The notes below the pieces were generated by a model that was given only the letters and a program-made list of their open reading frames with translations, searched no databases and was not told the origin of the DNA. 64,000 nucleotides of DNA from Mastigias papua. Taxonomy: Eukaryota; Cnidaria; Scyphozoa; Rhizostomeae; Mastigiidae. This document shows, piece after piece, positions 1-13,212 of this stretch. Where the stretch lies: the NCBI GenBank assembly GCA_964019165.1, contig OZ025268.1, positions 9,822,211 to 9,886,210 on the forward strand, written 5' to 3'. The translations under genes and the position numbers were made by a program. Each line of letters starts with the position of its first letter. Position 1 is the first letter of the stretch.

Positions 1-308
1 GGCTGCTATGCTGACGTAGAACAAGCTGTATATGAATTATCACATGAACCTAGGACAATTACTTAGAACTGAAATAACATTTGATAACAAGCAAGAATTC
101 GATGTAAAATAATTATCAGTCATAAATAAATTTTAAGCTGCTATTATAAGTGTAGATTGGTAACTGATGGAGTTCGGTCAACGGATGTCTTTCATGTGCT
201 TTCGCTGTGAAACGATTCACAAGCTTATGAATTGCTTACGGCTTATCACAAAGTGTACAGCCATGATGGCAGTCCTCGAAGGAATAGAAGTTTGCGATTT
301 GAAAATGT

Positions 309-506
309 TTAATCATTATGCGTACCACTTCTGCAATTGCCTGTGCCATGACTCGAGCTAGGAGGCGAGGTTCTCCTCCTCGAGCTGGACCTTCTTGAGC
401 TACGTCTTCTTGCACTGGATCTTCCATGAGGGTACGGATGAGCGATAAGCAATTCACATACAGCAAGACAAATGAGGAAGCATATCAAAGTCTTTTTAGC
501 AAACAT
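309..506 (-). CDS. candidate small secreted Arg/Ser-rich peptide
   Basis: A 65-codon ORF from an ATG at 506 to a stop at 309. The first ~22 residues have a signal-peptide shape: a short basic start (MFAKK) followed by a Leu/Ile/Cys-rich core. The rest is dominated by Arg and Ser in repeated RSS/RRR units with several dibasic sites, then a Pro/Ser/Gly tail. No family was recognised. It could be a secreted cationic peptide or a propeptide cut at basic sites, but that is inference from composition. A second reading frame on the same strand is also open across part of this stretch, so the coding frame is not certain, and no splice partner was found. Chance occurrence cannot be excluded. Confidence 0.35.
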   Translation of the reverse strand: MFAKKTLICFLICLAVCELLIAHPYPHGRSSARRRSSRRSSSRRRTSPPSSSHGTGNCRSGTHND

Positions 507-1470
507 TTCGATCAATATGAAACTGTGCTTGTTGTCTCTCTACTGTAGCTTTTTCACTTGTAGACCATTTGTCATGTGGTTGGATTGTTAGCTATGGAAA
601 ACTAGTGAGCCGCACGTCTTATGGTAAATGCAGAAATGGGAGTTGACAATCTTGTTGCCTCATTTTTGCAACAAGAACAATCCCCCCTTCCAACAGCTGC
701 GTTTGATTATTGAGTACAGGTCGTGAGAAATGCCTCCTTCCCTAAAATTTTGAGATCCAATATTTGCTAAATTCATTTGATGGAGAAGGTGATTTTTATC
801 ATAAAGTCTAAGGCTTTGTAGCCAGGATTAACACAAAGCAACTAGATAGCAAACGAAAAAGCGCGATTTATTTAACCAGATGCAAAAAACCCGAGGACCA
901 TTTCGTGGCAGTTTGCAAATTTATGCCTTCTTTGCAAATAGTCCAATTACATGCTAATAGCTATCGCATGGGAGAGATGATTATTTTGACTTAAATATGG
1001 TGGTACATACGATATTCGACGTACTTTGACAGAAATTGTCAGCGTCTTTATGCACATTTCTTTATGCCTATTGCAATCGACATTTGCGTATTGCGAAAAG
1101 TTTATCCTTATCTTCTAAAAGGTCGCTAGGCTTGAGCCAAGATACGAGACAAGACTAGCGTCATTTCCTCTTTTTCTTTGGGTTCAGCATGTCATGAAAA
1201 TCATTCAAGTCAAGAGGACTTCATGTTTATGCAGTACTGTCCTTGTAGCTGGAACTGTTCCATGTGTTTAAGGAAGAGCCTATATTAACCCTTTATGGCC
1301 CAACAAAATTTTTACACTTATTTAAAAATATGACCTCTGTGTCTTCCTACAGAGTCTCAATAGTACACAACATGGTAAAATCATTTTATAGCATATTAAA
1401 ATTATTTTTCACCCGACACTCATCAGACATCGAACTTATAAGCATCGAAGTATGATCAATATAAATATCA
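507..1470. other. non-genic stretch
   Basis: No credible coding exon or RNA gene seen. Around 1380-1430 there is a fragment similar to the palindromic repeat family best preserved at 35921-36050 (the shared part contains CCGACACTC). Confidence 0.4.
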
Positions 1471-1474
1471 TCCG

Positions 1475-1477
<3 letters not shown>

Positions 1478-1522
<45 letters not shown>

Positions 1523-1560
1523 CATATACATATTTGTGTGGGTGTGTGTGTGTGTGTGTT
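1478..1560. repeat. (TA)n followed by (GT)n microsatellite
   Basis: About 40 bp of TA dinucleotide followed, after a short spacer, by about 20 bp of GT dinucleotide, seen directly. Confidence 0.9.
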
Positions 1561-1898
1561 TTTGTATATGTATTTATGGGGCAAGGAGACTTTGAATTTT
1601 ATGATGTGAACTTGACAAGGAAATATAATTGAAGAGAAACTGAGCAGAATATGAGATGATGAAATGAAACGAGCAGAACAGTTGTGACATGGGATTCTAC
1701 AATACAATTGTTTTCTTATCTTAAACTAAGTTTCCTTTATGTATCTCTTCAGTGTCTTATGTATCTCTTTTTACCACCTAACACTCCAAGAGATGATTTC
1801 TGCATCATCAAATCAAACATGAACTGATATTGTGCAATACCAGTCCTATAAGGAAAAGTAAAGGTAAGATTAGATTTAATAACTTATGTTTAAATATC

Positions 1899-2405
<507 letters not shown>

Positions 2406-2462
2406 AAAACTTAGAAAAATACTTTCTCGTGTCTTGGACGTTTCAATTAGTATCTTCTTCAG

Positions 2463-5013
2463 TACATTTAAAAAATATATATCTTATTTATTTATTCAAT
2501 CAGTCAATGACCCTTTTTCGACTTAAAATATGACTCATTTGTCAACAAGAAATGGATAGGCTTCAACTTTCCTGCTTTTGGGTTCCAATTACTTCGAATT
2601 GCATGGGCAAGCATCTTTGATATATCAACAAATTCATTTCTACACAACTATCTTCCTTTTCATTGATTCTAGATATTTCATAGCCACAAATCAAAATGAA
2701 TAATCGTTTAATTTAGAGAAATATCTGTGTACGTCCCTTTGCAGAACTCCGTTGGCAAGTTCTATAACAACACTTGAAGCTTTCTAGTGGGGCGCTTTCT
2801 AATCGGGGCAGTGTTTTGCTTCAGATTATTTTTGAGAATTCAAATTTTGTATTCGAGCTCATCAACTGATAAAGCACAGCAGAATTACTGATGGTGGATT
2901 ATACATTTAGTTAGTTGCTCAAGTCAATTTCATTTCAAGCCAATAACATTTTTCGACAGCACGAGCATGCTCAAGGTGTATTCCTTGCATAGCTATTGGC
3001 TATACGATTTTATATGACAAGACAGTTATTTGTAGCTTTGAACATAGCAAAAATCACTCAAAATATGATCGAGATCTTCAATAGGAGAGCCTCTATGATT
3101 GTGTACTTTCAAATAATGCGCCTTTTCCACAGATGAACACAGTTCGACCAATAGAAGAAACAACACAAAACAACAAATTGCTCAGTTATTATCAATCAAG
3201 CATAATAGAACACAGCAGCCTGGTTTTACTTTACATATAGAAAGCAATATTTACATCACTATCATCAAATAATGACTTTAAGAATAAACGGAGGAACTAA
3301 TTGGAGAGAGAATTTCCCACACTGCGTGAATGTGTGGCTGATGTCTTTTTTTCGGCGTTTATTCACGAACGCACATCAAAAATAAAGAATTTTGAATACC
3401 AGTGATTCGCATACCCTTCATGTCTTCTGTGATGTTAAAAACTGTGAAAGTGAAAAGCACTGCGTGTACCACAGAAATTGTATTTCATCCGGGATATAAA
3501 CTTGCACATACTTTTTAGCTATATAGTTTGACCTGATTTGACATGATTGTGCGTATTCAGGCTGTTCAACATAAGTCAATAACTGCCTGAAGTACCATAT
3601 TTTTTGTACGTGTCTAATAACGAGTGTTTTTTACATTAATGTAAACTAGCAACGAGAAACGCCTAACATCACATTTAAGGATGAGTAATAGACTTTTCTA
3701 TTAAGAGGCTAAATCTAATAAACTTCATCAACCATTAGACGGGGAATGAACTCCAGTTTTCACAACATTGAAAATTACAGATTTTGGGACTATTATTGGT
3801 CCAAAGTAATGCAACTTTGCGCGCATCGTTTGCCTCATTTAACTATATCAGTCCATTAGTGTAAATAGCCAAGGGATATAGCATTATCTGTGCAGTACTT
3901 GTCTACGTCATATGCAAAACTAGGATTGATCAAACCCTGTTCCACTCTCTAAACAAATCCCTTACTTGCCATGTGCATTTCGGTAAGTTGAAATGATCAA
4001 ACCAGTGCAATATATCCTATTGCCGTTCAGTCCTGTACAGTACAACTCGACTTAAGATGACTTCTGCAGCATGTTTGGCAAAGCCACACCACAATGGATA
4101 TAACATTAATGGCTGCAAGAACGTTGCATCATTTGTTTAGGGGTTGAATCCAACACGCAATTATAGCTTCAATGTACTATATGTCTAAATATAAGTCAAA
4201 ATTGTCTGCATAGTTCCTACATCTGCGCTATTTGGCAAATAAACAGAATGAAAATACGAAAATCAAAAAATTTTATGGCAAGCACGATAATACTTACAAA
4301 GTTTAGGCATAAACATATTCCAAAGGAAAGAAGAGTTCACAACTTCTGTTACTTACATTAAACAATAAATATGCGATGAACTAATATACTACCGAGAATT
4401 TACAAATAGCATTTATTTCCAGCTATGTCATCATATATTATTCCAATTTATTGTATTTTCTACACTGAAAACATAACATTTCACTAGAATGTTATAAACC
4501 TTCGCTGTAACATATACACGAAGTACAGAGCCGATGACTGTCAGCTGAAATAGATTCAGTTTTAAGCGTTGTGCGATAATGTCGCACAAAAATACTTTGA
4601 AGAGATAACAGACACAGTAAATAGATAGATCACACCTCACCGCGCCCAAGTGGCATCGATGCTGGACAATATAATTGTTCTGAAGAGTGGTTATAACACT
4701 GTTGGGAGAAGGACGGCTGACAGAAAGCATATTCACAATAGCCACCAGATGCAAGGATTCGATCCACCCGACAAAACTCCTAGCAATGGCTCGAACTGTA
4801 CCATGGGTTGGAAATCATAAAGTTCAATTTACTTATCTATCTCATACCTTACTACTTATCATCAATATTTATACAAACCATACAGTATGGACTTCTACAT
4901 ATGCATGCTACATTTGTAGCATTCAAAAGTTCAAGAACTCTATATAGCTATCTGATCACAAAAGTTTTTCTTACTCTATTGCTCTAAAAAGAGATGGACT
5001 TCGCTCTTTATTT
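2463..5013. other. intergenic stretch 3' of the SH3BP5-like gene
   Basis: No exon-like ORF with family resemblance and no RNA gene recognised. The open frames on both strands around 4430-4950 have no signal peptide, domain or coding-like composition and were not called. Confidence 0.4.
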
Positions 5014-8000
5014 TCATGACAAAGACTGGCACCCAGTGAGTGGCTTTTTCCTCACACTGTAAGTACGATCCAACAACTCTTGGCCGTTGATTTCAAGGAC
5101 CGCATAGTCATCATATGTTGACTGTGAAAATACGGCACCAAGATCGACACTCTTTGTTGACGGACTTTGCGGGGTATCAAGTATATTTCCAATATCGACA
5201 TCTGTCCCAATACCAAGCTCAATGCAGAGTGAAGATCGCAAAGTGTTACGAGTTAACGGTTTCCGCGATTTCTTTCTGGACAAAATTCTCTTAAGTTGCC
5301 CTTCGCTCCATGACAGACTCATTGCTTGATCAGAATTTTCCACTGTATCATCTGACTCTGCACCAACACATTCTTGCCTAGGCTCCTTTGGCACAGAAAG
5401 CTCTTTCCTTTTATTGTGTATCTCCTCGCTGATCTGTTCGAGTTTCTTCAAAGCCAGTGCATAATTCTTCTTTTCTGTACCGTATGCTAATTCCAAACCG
5501 CAGACTTTTTCTTTTTGTTCCTGGAAAGGACATTGAATGCAAAATTCTAAGAAGAGGTTTTCATTAAGACAAGTATGCATATAACCCCTGAACACATCTC
5601 TGAACTCATTCTATATCGCTGTAACTTCTAACTTTCATATAAGATCAGGGTCATTCATTTTGTACGTACGCACCAAAATGGCAAAAAACTGATCCTCCTC
5701 CCCCGCGTACGCACATGTACTTCTACTCATTTGATCCACCATCTCCAACGGGTAATTGCTAAATATCGTAAGCAAAAATTATGCCATTCATTCAGTAATG
5801 CCTGAATAGCGATCCCCAATGGTTTGTAAATAGAATTAAAGAAGATTGTTTTATTGTTCGCCTAAGACCATTAGTGGAGTGCAGAAACACTTTTGCTGAT
5901 GGAAATTTCTTGCAAAAAAGAACATTACAGAATACATGCAGCACAATCAGTTAGTTTTTCATTTTCTGCATGTACTTGGGTGCAACAACCTCCCTCCGCC
6001 TGTAGCAAACATATGCTCTTCCTTGACCCCCTCCCCCATTGTGTGTACAAAATAAATGAGTGGTCCCATCCTATGACTGTATATTAATATTCAAATAAAC
6101 AAAACAACAGTGAAAAACAAACAAATAAGCAGCCATGAAAAATCAGGAATTCAGTAGTTCTGGGACTGTGTTCCAAAATTTTCTATGCCTACAATAAAGT
6201 TACTAAGTGCAGCTTATGGCAACAAACATAATACAAATAACAACAAAAGTGACCATTCTACTTAATGACAAAATCTTTCATATTCAAAATCAATGGTCTT
6301 ATCTTAAAGCCTTCGATTTTGTTTAAGCTGTTAACAGTAAACAGGTACATTTACAGAATACTTAAATACATTCTAAAAAAGGTAAAAGATAGCCCAATAT
6401 ATGACTCCATATGTTGGAGGGTGACTGGTAAGGAGGATGCATAACCTAAACTGCCAGCATAGTGAGGTAGGGTGGCCAGATCCTTTCCTCTCTACCTTTA
6501 AACTTCCCCAGTGCTGCTAATAGGTAAGCATTTGCTGCTGGGTGGACAGTGAGCGAGCATCCCAACTATGATCCAAGGGTTCAGCTCAAAACCTCTGATG
6601 TTCCACTTGGCAGTCAAGTGCTCTAACCACTTGGCCACTTTCCCATAAAACACATGCTATCTTCATATTTAATAGGTATTAAAAATAATATATACTGTGT
6701 CAAAAATGTTATAATAATTGAAGAATTTGCACTTGGCATATAAACCAAAGTTAACAGAGACCTACAGCATAAATTTTAGAGTAAATAATAGCCTACATAA
6801 ACAGAAGCACACAACTTCTTTTAAAGCTGGTATACATTAGCAATGACCAATACTACGCTTCAGTTCATCACATATAATCACAATTCATGTGAAGTGTAAG
6901 CATACCAATTTCAAGTAAAAAGTTTAACTCTTTGTTTCACAACATGATACCATCATCACCTACCTTAAGAAAATTCAAGTAGCTTTTTTTCTGCTCATAG
7001 TATGGCCTAAAAACAGTACAACATGAAATTAATATAGCATACTATTTAACAGGGGTGTCTTATATTTGGTCATATATTATCTGATTTGACCCTAGAGGAG
7101 GCTGAAGTTGGCAGAGAACTGTATTATATTTCTGATGGTATATAAAAAGCAGCCCTCCATCTATGAGCTAAATCTGAAAGTGGTCCTCCTGAAAACAAGG
7201 CTCGATAACTCTGCTATATACTCTATTATAGAAGATTAACCAGGTAAGAGGCTGTTTTTCAGTATTTGTGCATCCCTAAGGCTATGTTCTAAGTTTTTAC
7301 ATAGAATACTTCAGCATTTGTACCTTGCTTTTTTGATATTCCGTTTCAATTGTTTCTCTAATGTAGCAGTTCTTTTTGCAAGTTCATTGTATGCCAATGT
7401 TGCATCCTGGTGCTCTTTCTCACTCCTAGCTTTTGCAACCTCAGCCTCTAGAAGCTGTGGGAATTTCAAAATTTATGATTTTACTATGCACAGACTTTTA
7501 AAAGCAAACAAAATAGTAGGGAAATTAAGGAGCCATTCTGAAAAGGCTATACCAATTAGAATATTATGAATTGTCTTATGTTATTTACAGTCAATAATTT
7601 AAAATCATGATCTTATCTATAAAAAAAACTTTATAAATATGCTATACCAACCCTAACATCAGCATGGTTAAGCATTTCTTGCCAAGTTGCATCAAATGAA
7701 CCAGAATGGCCTTCCAATTTCTTCTCTGTTATAGCAATCATCTCCTTTGCAGCCTTGAATGAACTACAGGCCTTATCATACCTCATAGCAGCAGCTTGGC
7801 ATTCTTCTTGTGCCTACCAACATCAAAATAGTAACTTAGAGAAAACTTTTGAAACACTTGGAAGAACAGTAAATCAAACTACATTTGTCGTGAAGACAGA
7901 TGTGTTGCACAGGCAAGAAAAGAATTTGAGTAATGCATGATTTTATATGTGACACAAAGAGTGTTATACTCTTTCAATGCACTAACCATGGGAACATCAA

Positions 8001-10721
8001 TGATGTACCCATGTTTAGTGTGTTTGTGTTGAAAGAGTATAGCACTTTTAGTGCCACATATAAATCATGCATTAAACTACATTTGATGCATGATAGTTGC
8101 ATGCATCAAGCAAGGAGATATCACAATTCCTTTTAACTACAACTAGCCTCTTTGGTTCACACCAGCAATGGCCCATGTCCTCACAAACACCCTCAGACAT
8201 ATTTACACAGCTTCACCATAGCTCAAAAAAGCAGGAACATTCTTTAAGCATATTGAAAAAGTTCTTATAGTCCAGTACTCGCCAGAGTATGAAATGTCAG
8301 ATAATGACTGAAAGGTGAAACAAAATATATAGTCATGTGCAGATACATATAATATGATGAATAACATATCTAGCTGGCCCTAAGATACTTACATGGTTGT
8401 TCTGTCAGCCTTGCAAAAGTATGGTTTTGGTTCAAAGAAATTTGTAAGGAAGCTTCAGTAGTCAGTTAAACTGAATTGCTAAACATGCTACAAGAACATT
8501 GTCCAAAATTTGATGGAAAGGTGCCTTATACTACAATACAACCAGAAATAGCAAATTTCAACTTATAGTGACAACAAAAAAATTAAACCAGCCAAAAATA
8601 TCAAAATCATAGAAAGAGCAATAGATACCTACTTACAAAAGAGACACAGGAACAGTAATTAAAGTCACTAACTGTCCTCCAAAGTAAATTTATAACAGCA
8701 ATATGCAGTCCTGGTGACAAAATGACTGCTATAATAGAACTGGAACACTGAGCAAAAATAAATACAATTACTTTCTTAGATTGATCCAAAGCTTCGAAGT
8801 AGGTTCTAGCTTTATCAACACATGGACCAAGATGACTTGATAATGACTTCAATGTTCTTGTTGCATCTGTTAAGAAATTTCTAAACAAAGCCCGGGCCTC
8901 CTGAAAGAAAGAATGTGATAATGTCTTCATTGAAGACCAATGATATGATCAAATACTAAATTCCTCTCATACTATAAGGTACAGGACTATAGATCTATCT
9001 ATGAAGTGAACCAATGTAGGTTCAATTAATGCACATTTTGGAGCCAATTCATGCAAGCCAACAATACCCTTACTTGGTTCTCCACCACTAAGTAGCTGCA
9101 AAATTGAAATATGCAGAACTGAAAATGTGATAGCTACAAATACGGGTTACAAAAATGTGTTTAGGAAAAGTGTTGCATGCTACAAAAAGCTAAAAGTGTT
9201 ACAAAAACCCACTAATTCAAAGAAAATTCAACATTCTTTCAGGCCAACAGGCTTCAAAATGTTGGACACTGAACTTTGATGAAACATCAGAAGGGCATGT
9301 GGAAAAATTACAGATTAAACAACACAAACTATGTGAAGACAATGATGTAATGCTTACATCAAGCTCCTTTTCCAAGATGTTTATTCTGTTTGATGCTGTG
9401 TTGAGATTCTCCAGCTCAATCTGTATAAGTGACAATAAATTTTACATATTGAAAGGTTCTGATCAGATGTCATATTTTCAAAAAATTCAATTAACAGCAA
9501 GCCATATAGTACTAGAAACAACCTAACTTTAATTGAATTGTAAAAAAACCATATGTTATCAATTTGATACACAAACAATGTCTCTGCATACCCATCAAGT
9601 GAAAAGCCACAGGGGTCCTGGGGGTCAAAATCTCTGCCCTTTCCTAAAAAACACAAAAGTGTTCCCTTTTCTTGCAAAATTGTGAACCTGTTTATTGTAT
9701 TTTTCTAAGTAGATCTGCTTATAAACATCATCACACTTGAAAGTAACAAACCATGAACATTCCTGTAATATTTCCTCTATTTCTAAATCTGAAAAATATT
9801 ATTACTCAAGGTACAATATCCATACTAAAGATTTTCTTGTGCATCCTATTTTGTGGATTAGAACCCTGTCCAACAAAACTCATGTAGTTGAGTAACTGTA
9901 TTATTACTAACCAGTTTATCGTTTATTCATGAGAATCAATAATCAACAGTTATATCTCTATTACATCAAATGTGCTACAAATTACGTCATTCAGCTGCTG
10001 TATATTTGATCAAGTGACAAACAGGTGATAAAACGTAAGTAGGATCAGAAAATGAAACCTTCATCTACACATGTAATGCACTAATTCTCCCATACCCAAA
10101 TGTCAATTCTGCTTTGAGTATGGCCGTAGCCATCTACTTTTATTTCGGAGAGATCTAACTGCGCGCTCGTACACAATTTAGAAATACATAGTGCGTTGTG
10201 TGCTAAGAATAACCAGTTTCAACGTCCAATTGCATAGCAATACACGCTAGCCAGCCAGCAAGCATTCCCATTCCGAACAAATTCGTAACAAAGATTTCAA
10301 AGGTTTTTGAGTCTATGCATAGTGGATAAAACCTAACCTCATTATATTTATTGCTCATTCAAAAATCTATACATCTATAGGAAAGAGCTTGTTCGTTAAA
10401 TGTGAAACAGCACCTTGTCTTAGTCTGTACGGCATAGTCACGCAGCAGAGCTGTAATCACTTTTCTGTGTTACGTACTGATTTTCAAAAAATCATTTTGA
10501 CATTGAAATAATTGTGACCATGGTATGGAAAAATCGTAATAAAATGAAATGTTGTGCAGAAGCCACCCTTTAAGAATAAAAACAAAACCCGCTCATAACA
10601 AGCAGTAGCAAGCTGTGCAAGCAACGTCCAGTCCTACCTGAATCCGTGGATCCAAAATGCTTTCTTCATCTTCCTCTCCGCTGGAAGATTCATCTAAAGT
10701 CTCGCCTGCATCAGTTTCCAT
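5014..10721 (-). CDS. SH3BP5: SH3 domain-binding protein 5-like (SH3BP5/SH3BP5L)
   Basis: Seven coding exons, minus strand: 10638-10721, 9358-9420, 8772-8900, 7652-7813, 7324-7454, 6964-7006 and 5014-5520, all with GT-AG borders and matching phases, giving 372 codons. This is close to vertebrate SH3BP5L and shorter than SH3BP5. The start METDAGETLDESS leads into LDPRIQ, which is the family's N-terminal motif. Later exons carry EARALFRNFL, TWQEMLNHA, PYYEQKKSYL and ALALKKLEQISEEIHNKR, all matching the long coiled-coil domain. The C-terminal ~120 residues are polar and divergent, with serine-rich stretches. Known for the family: antiparallel coiled-coil proteins that act as guanine-nucleotide exchange factors for Rab11, and SH3BP5 (Sab) also binds JNK at mitochondria. 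Which role applies here is not visible. Introns contain a SINE (6376-6645) and a palindromic MITE (7931-8074). Confidence 0.93.
6376..6645 (-). mobile_element. tRNA-derived SINE, copy 1
   Basis: Read on the minus strand, the head resembles a tRNA. It has an A box (TGGCCAAGTGG) near 6635 followed by TTAGAGCACTTGACTGCC, then a degenerate B-box region, then a ~180-bp body ending in a CTTTTACC-type tail. The same sequence occurs at 54493-54759, with homology along the whole length. It lies in the last intron of the SH3BP5-like gene. The SINE family could not be named. Confidence 0.75.
7931..8074. mobile_element. palindromic MITE in SH3BP5-like intron
   Basis: An imperfect inverted repeat with arms of ~70 bp. 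TAATGCATGATTTTATATGTG at the left end is answered by CACATATAAATCATGCATTA at the right, and GTTATACTCTTTCAA by TTGAAAGAGTATAGC further in. The centre is near 8005. No coding capacity. The shape fits a non-autonomous DNA transposon. Confidence 0.6.
8221..8265. mobile_element. fragment of the palindromic MITE family
   Basis: One arm only: GCAGGAACATTCTTTAAGC then ATATTGAAAAAG. It matches the arms of the palindromes at 25821-25984 and 35921-36050. No partner arm found nearby. Confidence 0.45.
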
Positions 10722-13212
10722 GGTTGGTCAGAAATCCTAAGTCGTTTTCCCTTTTGTAAAGGATCAAGCTGTGGAAACTTGCGACAAGTAAACCACTGTC
10801 AACCTTGTTCAACTGCTGGCTGGTAGTTCATTTGCAAACAGTAAAACACTGTGCATCGGTACCCTGTGTTTTGTTTAATTTTTCAACACAATGATTCACG
10901 GGACCAACATCAAAGCTTTTTTCCCCGAACTGATCTGACGATGTACTTCCCAACCGTGCACCGCTTTATATCAACAACATCAATACTAAGGGAGTGGTCA
11001 TAAAGTATCTGCTATATGGGGGTAGACGATATTTGGCGGGGCCATGAAAATTCTACGATACTTTTTGGGGCTACAAAAAGCAGTCAGGCCCATTCTATGG
11101 GGCCATAGAAAATTTAATAAAGAATGTCATTTTCTTAATCCAATACATGGGTGGCTAATTTGCACTTGGTACTAGCAATTGGCACTCCAGCAGATACAGA
11201 CTACAGTACCACCGCACTGTACAGAGTTGTAATCTTTTCAAGCCTCAGCTCAACACTGCTCATTACAACTGATTCATGGCAATACTGAACTTTTTTATGC
11301 AAGAACAATTTTATATGAACACGAACATCAAAAACTGATGTTCATCTTTATCTCCAGAACTGTCAAACAATCCTTTTTCCATCATAGAAACAAGAGCATT
11401 ACAATGAGACTTTTTTCAAATTTTCCACATCTACAATCGATATGTCTTGAGCAGTAATCTAGTGGTACCTATTCTTTATTTGATAGAAACTTTATTTAAC
11501 TATGTTTTATTGGGTTCAGGCCCATAAAACTAGCTATGGGGTTGCATGGGGGTGACAAATGCCACCTCTGGTCAGCAGGCTGCCAGCTGTTTGCTAACCC
11601 CTGGAAATTTTTCTGCAGTTTTTCATTATTGCTTTTATATTAAGGACATATTTCCTGAAGTTTCAGCGTTTACAATCCAGTCCATTCTCTCCTTGTCCGC
11701 ACATTTATCTATTTAATATTGACAATTGTGATGACATAAAAGTCTGAAATATGCTCTCGGATTTTGTGCCACAACACAGGCCTGGTTACCGGCTTGATAG
11801 GGTCATGAAAAATATCCTGATGTGTTTAGTGTACTTATGCATAATTTCAATCTATTCATACGTAAAGTGATAATAAATTTATCTTTTTTATGAATGAACA
11901 AAGTGGATTCATACATGAACACAGTACTCTGTGATCTCACATATGAAATTATTAACAAGTGTGAAATTATTCCATGTTCTCCAAATGGTCTGGAAATCAG
12001 ATACTTAGTGCAGCATATGTGTTTTTCTATATAATAGTTGAGTTACACACTTTTTTTTACAAGAATGCCTCATTTTGCTGACTCCTTAATTTTCTTAAAA
12101 CTATTTGATTTTGAGTCCAAGATTATTTCAGTTCATTCTTGAGCCGCAAGGTGTACATTCGCATGAAGATCAACAAATTCTTGTTGATGTGTTACTCAAT
12201 CACAAAAACAAAATAAGAACAGAACAGAACAATAAATGTGGCATTTCCAGTATACGCCTTAATCTAAAAGCATCGCCTTTTTACTAAAAAACCTCAATTA
12301 AGCAAATATCCAAGTCTCGATGAAGTTTGGGCTTTGTATTATTCTTAATTTGCTCTTAAAGGACAGAAATCTGAGTATAACGAACTAGGCTGCCGTTACT
12401 GTTTTCGGTTTTGTGTAGTTATGTTCTGGAAAGTGATGAGAATGAAGAAGATGTGCAGTACAGATTTAAGAACTGCCTAAATACAGATAACGATGTTGAT
12501 GAATTCGTTAAAACAGATAAGGTAATAAGTCAACTGTATACTGCTACTTAGAATTAGATGATCAATTCCGAGTTTACATATTTTCAATAAGGAACCACTT
12601 TATATTACAAAGTGGTTCCTTATAAAAAAGCTTGTTAACTCTAAAGGAACCTACATGACTCTAAAGGAACCGACATGCAGAAAGCCAAGATAGTCAAGGA
12701 ATTTGTACTACTACAAATGAAATCTCTAAGGGCCTTTTGAATTTCGAATATTTTTTATCACCGCAAAAATCGAAAAACTGGATGGCAGTTCCATTGACTG
12801 CGGTCAAATTCGTGTGAATTGTGCGCAGCCCATACAGCTGTGTTCGATAGAAGGGCCTACTTTGAAACTTACGATGTCATAGTATCCTGTTGCAACATGT
12901 AACATTTATAGTGCCATTATAGTACAAAGTGTGTAGCTAAATTACGGAGCTATTCCTGAACTTCTAGTGCTACAATGTGGCAAAAACACACCCAAAAATG
13001 AGGAACTTTCAGAATAAGGCCATGTGACAGGTTCCTTATAAAAACGTGTAAACCATCTTTGTCAGCAAACACCATATACACAGGTACAACACGATACAAC
13101 ACTTGTGAAACAACCCATAGTAAGGCTCTTAGGAAAAACACTCAAAAATTAAATTGCTTTTTGTCATAACAAAAACCTATCTACAAAATATTACTTCTCT
13201 TGTGTATTCTGG
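10722..13212. other. intergenic region between SH3BP5-like and GTPBP10-like genes
   Basis: The first part is upstream of the SH3BP5-like start and probably holds its promoter; no element was recognised. A terminal-repeat-like start (AAGGGAGTGGTCATAAAG) lies near 10989, resembling the TIR family at 41480 and 50354. At 12588-12622 a short hairpin pairs AGGAACCACTT with AAGTGGTTCCT, next to a 20-bp tandem duplication (CTCTAAAGGAACC units, 12639-12680). No genes seen. Confidence 0.4.

Noticed and set aside
4431..4947. Overlapping open frames on both strands
   Set aside because: No domain, signal peptide, splice context or family resemblance; AT-rich chance frames.
6601..6645. A functional tRNA gene (also 54700-54759)
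   Set aside because: Only the A/B-box head of a SINE is present; the sequence does not fold into a full cloverleaf with an acceptor stem.
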